A stretch of DNA of 7,363 nt from the NCBI GenBank assembly GCA_002432425.1, contig DJEL01000028.1, positions 1 through 7,363 on the forward strand. The letters are read 5' to 3'. The notes beneath the pieces are model-generated. The model did not search any database, was not told the origin of the DNA, and saw only the letters and a list, made by a program, of their open reading frames with translations. The translations under genes were made by a program, and so were the position numbers. This DNA is from Lachnospiraceae bacterium UBA5899. Its GTDB lineage: Bacteria; Bacillota; Clostridia; Lachnospirales; Lachnospiraceae. Position 1 is the first letter of the stretch; each line of letters starts with the position of its first letter. Below, in pieces: positions 1 to 5,999 of this stretch.

Positions 1-837
1 TATCAGGAGCAGTACGGCGACCTTTACAATCTGGAAGCGACACCGGCGGAAAGTACCGCATACCGTCTGGCAAAGCACGACAGAAAGCGCTGGCCGGCAA
101 TCAAGACCGCAGGTAAGCCGGGAGATACTCCTTATTACACCAATTCCTCCCATCTGCCCGTGGATTACACCACCGATATTTTCGATGCACTGGATATTCA
201 GGATGATTTACAGACCCTGTATACCTCCGGCACCGTATTCCATGCGTTCTTAGGAGAAAAGCTTCCCGACTGGAAGGCAGCCGCAAATCTGGTAAAGACC
301 ATTGCGGACAACTATAAATTACCGTACTACACGCTTTCTCCCACCTACTCCATCTGTAAGGAGCACGGTTATCTGGCAGGAGAAGTGGCAGTATGTCCTC
401 ACTGCGGACAGCCTACCGAGGTTTACAGTCGTATTACCGGCTACTACAGACCGGTACAGAACTGGAACGACGGCAAGCTGCAGGAGTACGCAAACCGTAA
501 GGAGTACGATGTGGACCATTCCGTTCTGAAGCGTCCCGTAAAGACCATGGTAAAGCTGACCAACTATGCGGACGAGGTAGAGGTTTCCGTAGAGGAGCCT
601 AAGGATGTGAAGTACCTTTTTACCACCAAGACCTGTCCGAACTGCAAACTTGCCAAGGAATACTTAAAGAATGAAAAGTATGTGGTAATTGATGCGGAAG
701 AAAACATGGAGCTGGTACAGCGCTACGGCATCATGCAGGCGCCGACACTCGTTGTGGTAAACGGTGACCACTTCAAGAAGTATGTCAATGCCTCCAATAT
801 TAAAAAATATGCAGAAGAAGCCGCTATGATGGTATAG
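1..837 (+). CDS. nrdD: Anaerobic (class III) ribonucleoside-triphosphate reductase, C-terminal part, fused to a redoxin domain (5' partial)
   Basis: Class III ribonucleotide reductases convert NTPs to dNTPs anaerobically in the cytoplasm, using a glycyl radical installed by the activase NrdG. The frame is open from base 1, so the gene begins upstream; 278 residues are visible. Family motifs seen are the YNLEATPAE and PYYTNSSHLPV stretches, the LYTSGTVFHAFLGE segment, a likely zinc site made of Cys at 355-357, a His three residues later and the CPHC at 394-405, and the glycyl-radical loop RITGYYRPVQNW with the radical Gly at 439-441. After a linker of about 50 residues comes a redoxin-like domain of roughly 75 residues with a CPNC active site (634-645) and a QAPT cis-proline motif. 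This domain is an extension beyond the usual NrdD end. By inference it delivers electrons to the reductase, fitting the NrdD subtypes known to use thioredoxin or redoxin rather than formate. A GTG at 160 is internal, not a start. A terminator follows directly, with no nrdG after it. Confidence 0.95.
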   Translation, partial: YQEQYGDLYNLEATPAESTAYRLAKHDRKRWPAIKTAGKPGDTPYYTNSSHLPVDYTTDIFDALDIQDDLQTLYTSGTVFHAFLGEKLPDWKAAANLVKTIADNYKLPYYTLSPTYSICKEHGYLAGEVAVCPHCGQPTEVYSRITGYYRPVQNWNDGKLQEYANRKEYDVDHSVLKRPVKTMVKLTNYADEVEVSVEEPKDVKYLFTTKTCPNCKLAKEYLKNEKYVVIDAEENMELVQRYGIMQAPTLVVVNGDHFKKYVNASNIKKYAEEAAMMV

Positions 838-866
838 GCTTCCTGCAGAAAAAAATAAGAAAAAGG

Positions 867-923
867 CTGTTCCCGTGACGGATACCCAAGGAAGGTATCT
901 GTTGCGGAGAACAGTTTTTTTTT
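867..923 (+). terminator. Rho-independent terminator of nrdD
   Basis: A long hairpin begins 29 bases after the nrdD stop. The arms 867-886 and 894-914 pair along about 20 bp, with a single bulged A at 908, a few G-T wobbles and a 7-base loop (887-893). Nine T residues follow at 915-923. This closes the nrdD transcription unit. Confidence 0.93.
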
Positions 924-936
924 CGTAAATTTATGC

Positions 937-965
937 TTGCACAATCAGACAAACTAAGATATACT
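937..965 (+). promoter_or_regulatory. Putative sigma-A promoter for the Rpn-family nuclease gene
   Basis: TTGCAC at 937-942 and TATACT at 960-965 are separated by exactly 17 bases, in AT-rich DNA just after the nrdD terminator. The -10 box is good; the -35 box keeps only the TTG core. Transcription would start near 972 and give a leader of about 115 bases. Predicted by eye only. Confidence 0.5.
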
Positions 966-1027
966 CTATTTCATAAGCAGATAATTCTATTTTTCATATA
1001 TTCTTTGTCAGCATCCGCTGATGTCTA

Positions 1028-1042
1028 AAATTTCAGAAATTT
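1028..1042. repeat. 15-base palindrome in the leader of the Rpn-family gene
   Basis: AAATTTC, a central A, then GAAATTT form a perfect inverted repeat about 34 bases before the ribosome site. A second small hairpin, TCAGC-ATCC-GCTGA, lies just upstream at 1008-1021. Either could be an operator or a leader RNA structure, or simply AT-rich chance; no regulator is recognised. Confidence 0.35.
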
Positions 1043-1075
1043 CCTGCTTAGAACCCAAGAACAACAAAATAATCT

Positions 1076-1082
1076 AAGGAGG
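1076..1082 (+). promoter_or_regulatory. Ribosome binding site that selects the GTG start at 1088
   Basis: A near-perfect AAGGAGG lies 5 bases before GTG 1088. The ATG at 1086, one frame away, is followed at once by TGA (ATGTGA), so it cannot start the long frame. No ATG lies close by in the coding frame, so GTG is the supported start. Confidence 0.85.
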
Positions 1083-1087
1083 AAAAT

Positions 1088-2065
1088 GTGATTAGAGAAC
1101 TGAAGAATGCAGTGGAAGCTTCCGACAGGGAAGCACAGTACGATGAGTGCGCCAAAAGATTTCTGGGGCAAAAATTTACCATAGCCAGTATCTTGTCGAA
1201 ATCGGTGGAAGCCTTTTTAGGGATGGCGCCGAGGGATATTATTCCTTACATTGAAGGGGGACCCTACATCAGCAAGGTACCGGTGGAACCTGGACTTACC
1301 AATGTCATCAGGGATGAAAACGGGCAGCGTGTGGCCGGATTAAACACGGAAAATCAGGAAATCCACGAAGGGCTTGTACGGTTTGATGTAATCTGCTATG
1401 TGCGGCTGCCATCATCGGAGGATGGAGAAGGACCTTTGTCCCAGATTATCATCAATCTGGAGATGCAGAAGGACCAGCCCAGGGAATATCAGATTTTAAA
1501 TCGGGCTGTCTTTTATGTGAGCCGGCAGATTTCCGCCCAAAAGGAGAGGGATTTTACCAATTCCCATTACGACGATATCAAGAGCGTATACTCTATCTGG
1601 ATTTGTATGAATATGGAGGAAAACAGTATGAGCCATATTCATCTGACAAAAGAGGATATGATGGGAAGCCAGCCGTGGAGGGGAGGACTGGACCTGTTCC
1701 ATATCATTATGATTGGGATTGGAAAAGACCTGCCCGGACAGGAAGAAAACTACGAACTGCACCGGTTTTTGGGTACGATATTTTCCCAGAAGCTTGCAGC
1801 GGAAGAAAAATTACATATAATGAAAACAGAGTATGATATAACATCGGAAGAGGATTTCAGAGAGGATGTGAACGAGATGTGCAACTTAGGTGAAGGAATT
1901 ATGGAAGAGGGCATTGCCATTGGAATGGAAAAAGGGCGTGAAGAAGGCATCAGCATTGGAGAAACGAGAACTATCCGAAGTATGCACAAAAACGGCTTCA
2001 CAGCAGAACAGATAGCGGCGGCTACGGACAAGGCGCTGGAAGAGGTGAAAGCTATTCTGGCGTAA
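1088..2065 (+). CDS. Rpn family recombination-promoting nuclease / PD-(D/E)XK putative transposase
   Basis: A 325-residue protein resembling the PD-(D/E)XK nuclease 'putative transposase' family (Rpn/PDDEXK_2), which is often multicopy in Lachnospiraceae. Characterised Rpn proteins are DNA endonucleases that promote RecA-independent recombination; the role here is unknown. The probable active site is Asp100 in RFDVICYVR followed by Glu125-x-Gln127 in IINLEMQ, the Gln replacing the usual Lys as in many members. The next block, with YQILNRAVFYVSRQIS and FTNSHYDDIKSVYSIWIC, is characteristic of the family. Near the C-terminus Gly recurs every fourth residue (275, 279, 283, 287, 291) in an EEG-rich helix. 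A final segment (about 299-325, KNGFTAEQIAAATDKALEEV) looks like the short helical tail common in these proteins. It starts at GTG with a strong ribosome site, has its own promoter and terminator, and shows no transposon ends, so it is probably a stand-alone accessory gene. The family call is firm; biochemical activity is inferred. Confidence 0.88.
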   Translation: MIRELKNAVEASDREAQYDECAKRFLGQKFTIASILSKSVEAFLGMAPRDIIPYIEGGPYISKVPVEPGLTNVIRDENGQRVAGLNTENQEIHEGLVRFDVICYVRLPSSEDGEGPLSQIIINLEMQKDQPREYQILNRAVFYVSRQISAQKERDFTNSHYDDIKSVYSIWICMNMEENSMSHIHLTKEDMMGSQPWRGGLDLFHIIMIGIGKDLPGQEENYELHRFLGTIFSQKLAAEEKLHIMKTEYDITSEEDFREDVNEMCNLGEGIMEEGIAIGMEKGREEGISIGETRTIRSMHKNGFTAEQIAAATDKALEEVKAILA

Positions 2066-2134
2066 GAAGAGAATAAGAAGCGGATAACAGCACAGATACA
2101 TGCAAAACATTGTCACAGAAATACAGACATACAC

Positions 2135-2167
2135 AAAAACGGGAGCCTTTCAGGGCTCCCGTTTTTT
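2135..2167. terminator. Bidirectional terminator between the Rpn-family gene and the ABC operon
   Basis: CGGGAGCC (2140-2147) pairs perfectly with GGCTCCCG (2154-2161) around a 6-base loop. Five A residues precede the stem (2135-2139) and six T residues follow it (2162-2167), so a U-tailed hairpin forms on either strand. It lies 70 bases past the Rpn-family stop and about 28 bases past the ABC stop, where the two units converge. Confidence 0.93.
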
Positions 2168-2194
2168 ATGCTTTTCATTTGTATATATAATAGC

Positions 2195-4093
2195 TTATTC
2201 CAATTCAAATGCACCGGTGTAGAGCTGGTAGTAGGTGCCCTTCTTGGCAATCAGCTGGTCATGTGTACCGCGTTCAATAATTCTGCCGTGATCAAGTACC
2301 ATAATCACATCGGAATTCATGACGGTGGAAAGTCTGTGCGCAATGACAAAAACGGTACGGCCTTCCATCAGCTTATCCATACCGCGCTGGACGATGGCTT
2401 CCGTACGGGTATCAATGGAAGAAGTGGCTTCGTCCAAAATCATAACCGGCGGGTCTGCTACGGCAGCACGGGCAATGGCAAGAAGCTGGCGCTGACCCTG
2501 GGAAAGGTTGGCACCGTTGTTGGAAAGCTCGGTATCGTAACCACCGGGAAGCCTTGTGATAAAGTCATCAGCACCGGCAAGCTTGGCGGCATTGATACAT
2601 TCTTCGTCTGTGGCGTCTAAGTTTCCGTAGCGGATATTGTCCATAACCGTACCGGTAAAGAGGTTGGTATCTTGTAATACAATACCTAAGGAGCGGCGAA
2701 GGTCTGCTTTCTTGATTTTGTTGATGTTGATGCCGTCATAACGGATTTTACCGTCTGCAATGTCATAGAATCGGTTGATTAAGTTGGTAATGGTAGTTTT
2801 ACCGGCACCGGTGGCACCCACAAAGGCAACCTTCTGACCGGGTTTTGCGTAGACGGAAACATTGTGAAGAACGGTTTTTCCCTCTACATAACCAAAGTCC
2901 ACATCATTCATCTGCACATCACCCTGCAGGGCGGTATAGGTAAGAGTGCCGTCACCGTGGGGATGCTTCCATGCCCAGTGACCGGTGTGTTTATCGGTTT
3001 CCGTGATGGTGCCGTCCGGGGCAATATTGGCATTGACCAGAGTAACATAGCCGTCATCCGTTTCCGGCGTTTCATCCATCAGGGCAAAGATACGCTCGGC
3101 GCCGGCAATACCCATGACGATGGAGTTAATCTGCTGGGACAACTGGTTGATGTTGCCGGTAAACTGCTTTGTCATGTTTAAGAACGGAATGATAATGCTG
3201 ATGCTGAAGCCCAGTCCCGAAATACTGATGTTGGGAACACCGGACAAAAGGAACAGACCGCCTGCTACGGCAATCAGCACGTAAATGATGTTGCCGATGT
3301 TCATAATAATGGGACCTAAAATATTGGCATAGGCGTTTGCCTTGCAGCTGTCGTCACAAAGCGCCGTATTGATTTCTTCAAAATCGGAAATACATTCTTC
3401 CTCGTGGTTAAAGACTTTGATGACCTTCTGACCGTTCATCATTTCCTGGATAAAGCCCTCTGCCTTACCGATGGACTGCTGCTGTTTGATAAAGTACTTG
3501 GCAGAGCCGCCGCCGATTTTCTTGGAAATAATCATCATGGCAGCCACGCCCACAAGGAGAAGCAGCGTCATCCAAACACTGTAATACAGCATAATGAAAA
3601 AGACGCCGATGACAATGGCAATGGAGCGGATTAAAGCGGGCATGGACTGGGAAATGAGCTGACGCAGCGTATCGATATCGTTGGTGTAATAGCTCATGAT
3701 GTCGCCGTGCTTATTGGTGTCAAAGTATTTAATCGGCAAGTTCTGCATGCCGCCGAACATGGAAATACGCATCTTGCTTAAGTATCCCTGCGTAATGAAA
3801 GCCATCAGCTCGGAGTAAACCGTGACGGCAATAATGGAAATCACATACATGGAAATCAGAATGACCATTAACGGTGTAATTTCCTTTACGGCTGCCGTCC
3901 AGTTTTTGTCCGGCTGCCATACTTCGATAATAGCGATAATCTTCTGGATGAAGATATCGGGAATGGCGGCGGCAATCGCGGAAAACAGGATACAGAACAC
4001 GGTTACGGGCACGAGTACCGGGTAGTAACCGATGAGAGTTTTCATAATACGTTTGAAGGTATGAGGATTGACTTTCTTATTCGGTTTATTCAT
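2195..4093 (-). CDS. ABC exporter half-transporter, catalytic-site (TM288-like) subunit of a heterodimer
   Basis: A 632-residue integral membrane half-transporter: a six-helix exporter domain (about residues 22-310) followed by a nucleotide-binding domain. It probably exports drugs, lipids or peptides; the substrate cannot be read from sequence. The ATPase motifs are a consensus Walker A GATGAGKT (426-433), Q-loop Gln474, signature LSQGQ (530-534, with Gln in place of the first Gly), Walker B MILDE with catalytic Glu555, D-loop SSID, and switch His586. The intact Glu and His make this the catalytic partner, while its altered signature would face the partner's degenerate site, as in TM287/TM288. 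An unusual insertion of about 50 residues (343-393, with WAWKHPHGDG) lies between the membrane and nucleotide domains. The start at 4093 is chosen because an AAGGGAGGA site sits 8 bases upstream and its ATG overlaps the preceding gene by 8 bases; a more upstream ATG at 4204 lies deep inside that gene and gives a non-family N-terminus. Confidence 0.93.
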   Translation of the reverse strand: MNKPNKKVNPHTFKRIMKTLIGYYPVLVPVTVFCILFSAIAAAIPDIFIQKIIAIIEVWQPDKNWTAAVKEITPLMVILISMYVISIIAVTVYSELMAFITQGYLSKMRISMFGGMQNLPIKYFDTNKHGDIMSYYTNDIDTLRQLISQSMPALIRSIAIVIGVFFIMLYYSVWMTLLLLVGVAAMMIISKKIGGGSAKYFIKQQQSIGKAEGFIQEMMNGQKVIKVFNHEEECISDFEEINTALCDDSCKANAYANILGPIIMNIGNIIYVLIAVAGGLFLLSGVPNISISGLGFSISIIIPFLNMTKQFTGNINQLSQQINSIVMGIAGAERIFALMDETPETDDGYVTLVNANIAPDGTITETDKHTGHWAWKHPHGDGTLTYTALQGDVQMNDVDFGYVEGKTVLHNVSVYAKPGQKVAFVGATGAGKTTITNLINRFYDIADGKIRYDGININKIKKADLRRSLGIVLQDTNLFTGTVMDNIRYGNLDATDEECINAAKLAGADDFITRLPGGYDTELSNNGANLSQGQRQLLAIARAAVADPPVMILDEATSSIDTRTEAIVQRGMDKLMEGRTVFVIAHRLSTVMNSDVIMVLDHGRIIERGTHDQLIAKKGTYYQLYTGAFELE

Positions 4094-5828
4094 TTTCCTT
4101 TCCTCCCTTCGTCTGCTGTTCGTAAACTTCTCTGTAAATATCACTGCTCTGAAGCAGGGCTTCGTGCGTACCCGCGGCGGAAATGCTGCCGTTATCCATG
4201 ACAAGAATCAGATCGGCATCTTCCACGGAAGCAATACGCTGGGCGATAATAATCTTTGTGGTGTCGGGAATGTAATTTTTAAAACCGGCGCGGATCAGGG
4301 CATCCGTTTTGGTATCCACGGCACTGGTGGAATCATCTAAAATCAGGATTTTCGGTTTCTTTAAGAGAGCTCTGGCAATACAGAGACGCTGCTTCTGGCC
4401 GCCCGATACGTTGGAACCGCCCTGTTCAATATAGGTGTCGTATTTATCGGGGAAGGTCTGGATAAATTCATCCGCCTGGGAAAGCCGGCAGGCTTCCATG
4501 ATTTCCTCGTCCGTTGCCGTTTCGTTGCCCCAGCGCAGGTTATCCTTGATGGTGCCGGAGAACAGCACATTTTTCTGAAGCACCATGGCAACGGCGCTCC
4601 GGAGTGCGGGAATGTCGTAGTCCCGTACATCCACACCGCCCACAAGAACGGCACCCTCCGTTACATCATAAAGTCTCGGGATTAACTGTACCAGAGAGGA
4701 TTTACTGGAACCGGTACCGCCGATAATACCCACGGTCATGCCGGAACGGATGGACAGGTCAATACCCGACAGGGCATATTTTTTTGCCTTGGCGGAGTAC
4801 TTGAAATTCACATTCTTAAATTCAATGGAACCGTCCTTTACTTCCATAACCGGATGCTCCGGCTCTTTTAAGGAAGGCTCTTCTTTTAACACTTCGCAGA
4901 TACGCTTGGCGGACTCCGCAGACATGGTAACCATGACGTAAATCATGGAAAGCATCATTAAGGACATCAAAATCTGCATACCGTAGGTCAGCATACCGGA
5001 AATCTGTCCCACATCCAGGGCGGAACCGCCGCTGGTTATGGCAAGCTTGGAACCCACCAAAAGAACGACAACCATGTTGATATACATGCAGAGGTTCATA
5101 AGCGGGGTATTCAGAGCCACGATACATTCGGCTTTTGTAAAGTCCTTACGGATGTTGTCCGCCGCCTTATTGAATTTCTGCTTTTCGTATTCTTCCCGGG
5201 AGAAGCCTTTTACCACACGCATGCCGCGGACATTTTCTTCAATAGACTCGTTTAACCGGTCATATTTCTTAAATACACTGCGGAAGGCAGGCATGGCTTT
5301 TTTACCGATGGCAAGAAGACCGATGGCAAGAATGGGAATTACCACAACAAAGACAAATGCCAGTTTGCCGCCCATGATAAATGCCATGACCGTGGAGAAA
5401 ATAAGAAGCAGCGGGCTTCTTATGGCAATGCGGATTAACATCATAAACGCCATCTGCACATTGGTAACGTCCGTTGTCATACGGGTTACCAGGGAAGATG
5501 ATGAGAATTTGTCGATGTTCTCAAAAGAATAAGTCTGAATGCGGTGGAACAGGTCGCTCCGCAGGTTCTTGGCAAAGCCGGTGGAGGCTTTTGCACAGGT
5601 AAAGCCGGCAAGACCGCCGCAGACTAAAGAGATGGCTGCCATTATAATAAGAAGAAGTCCCACTTCCATAACGCTTTCGATGGAAGCGCCTGCCTTAATC
5701 CGGTTGACCAGATTGGCGGTGATAAAGGGGATAATCGTCTCAATGACAGCTTCGCCTACAATGAAAATGAGCGTAAGAATGGTAGGTCTTTTGTATTCTC
5801 TTACGCATCCGGCAAGTTGTTTTAACAT
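4086..5828 (-). CDS. ABC exporter half-transporter, degenerate-site (TM287-like) subunit of a heterodimer
   Basis: A 580-residue half-transporter with six predicted membrane helices (about residues 17-302) and a C-terminal nucleotide-binding domain; first gene of the two-gene exporter operon. The ATPase motifs are Walker A GGTGSSKS (370-377, Ser in place of the third Gly of GxxGxGKS), Q-loop Gln418, signature VSGGQ (474-478), Walker B ILILD followed by Asp499 where the catalytic Glu is expected, D-loop SAVD, and Gln530 (IIIAQR) where the switch His is expected. Losing both the catalytic Glu and the switch His is the hallmark of the non-hydrolysing site in heterodimeric exporters such as TM287/288 and BmrC/BmrD. 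Its own canonical signature would complete the active site of the partner encoded next. It is therefore expected to work only as a pair with that partner. The ATG start is supported by AGAGGA about 7 bases upstream and by a normal family N-terminus. No regulator gene sits beside the operon. Substrate unknown. Confidence 0.94.
   Translation of the reverse strand: MLKQLAGCVREYKRPTILTLIFIVGEAVIETIIPFITANLVNRIKAGASIESVMEVGLLLIIMAAISLVCGGLAGFTCAKASTGFAKNLRSDLFHRIQTYSFENIDKFSSSSLVTRMTTDVTNVQMAFMMLIRIAIRSPLLLIFSTVMAFIMGGKLAFVFVVVIPILAIGLLAIGKKAMPAFRSVFKKYDRLNESIEENVRGMRVVKGFSREEYEKQKFNKAADNIRKDFTKAECIVALNTPLMNLCMYINMVVVLLVGSKLAITSGGSALDVGQISGMLTYGMQILMSLMMLSMIYVMVTMSAESAKRICEVLKEEPSLKEPEHPVMEVKDGSIEFKNVNFKYSAKAKKYALSGIDLSIRSGMTVGIIGGTGSSKSSLVQLIPRLYDVTEGAVLVGGVDVRDYDIPALRSAVAMVLQKNVLFSGTIKDNLRWGNETATDEEIMEACRLSQADEFIQTFPDKYDTYIEQGGSNVSGGQKQRLCIARALLKKPKILILDDSTSAVDTKTDALIRAGFKNYIPDTTKIIIAQRIASVEDADLILVMDNGSISAAGTHEALLQSSDIYREVYEQQTKGGKENE
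4101..4109 (-). promoter_or_regulatory. Ribosome binding site embedded in the upstream ABC gene, setting the start at 4093
   Basis: Read on the minus strand, AAGGGAGGA precedes ATG 4093 by about 8 bases. It lies inside the last codons of the first ABC gene (its K-G-G-K residues), whose TAA stop overlaps the new start as ATGAATAA. This arrangement suggests translational coupling and near-equal production of the two subunits. Confidence 0.85.
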
Positions 5829-5867
5829 ACTTTTTTCCTCTTTCTATAAATTATGCTCTAATATTTT

Positions 5868-5896
5868 ACTATAAAGCTTTGCAGAAAAAAAGGCAA
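5868..5896 (-). promoter_or_regulatory. Sigma-A promoter of the ABC exporter operon
   Basis: On the minus strand TTGCCT (5896-5891) and TATAGT (5873-5868) are spaced by exactly 17 bases. Transcription would begin near 5861, giving a leader of about 33 bases that holds the AGAGGA ribosome site. No terminator-like hairpin is visible in this short leader. Confidence 0.65.
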
Positions 5897-5935
5897 GAGA
5901 AGAGTTGCTAAGGCTGCTTTTTTATGCTAAACTTT

Positions 5936-5969
5936 TCACAAGTGAGTAAATTTTTACAATTAAAAATTT
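5936..5969. repeat. Two inverted repeats in the pyrF / ABC divergent intergenic region
   Basis: TCAC-AA-GTGA (5936-5945) is a 10-base palindrome. AAATTTTT (5948-5955) and AAAAATTT (5962-5969) form a perfect 8-base inverted repeat around 6 bases, overlapping the pyrF -10 candidates. They could be operator half-sites, but AT-rich sequence produces such repeats easily and no regulator is identified. Confidence 0.3.
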
Positions 5970-5974
5970 ATAAT
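5953..5974 (+). promoter_or_regulatory. Putative pyrF promoter region (-10 candidates)
   Basis: A perfect TATAAT stands at 5969-5974, 26 bases before the pyrF ATG, but no good -35 lies 16-18 bases upstream of it. An alternative is TACAAT at 5955-5960 with TTTTCA at 5933-5938 (16-base spacer). Either gives a very short leader, leaving no room for a PyrR-type attenuator. Confidence 0.45.
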
Positions 5975-5999
5975 AGAAAACGGAAGAAAGGTTCAAATC

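Noticed and set aside
160..162. GTG 160 as a start for a separate 225-residue protein
   Set aside because: The same frame is open to base 1 and encodes conserved NrdD sequence across this point; the Val belongs to the LPVDYT motif.
2168..2620. A 150-residue open frame on the plus strand opposite the second ABC gene
   Set aside because: It lies wholly antisense to the conserved nucleotide-binding domain, has no ribosome site, and its composition mirrors the real gene. The minus-strand frame has all ABC motifs.
4094..4204. An N-terminal extension of the second ABC gene starting at ATG 4204
   Set aside because: It would overlap the end of the first ABC gene by over 100 bases and add a non-family, basic leader. 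ATG 4093 has a strong ribosome site and gives the normal N-terminus.
5038..5532. A 164-residue plus-strand frame opposite the first ABC gene
   Set aside because: It is antisense to the membrane domain of a clear ABC gene, with no ribosome site and no recognisable family.
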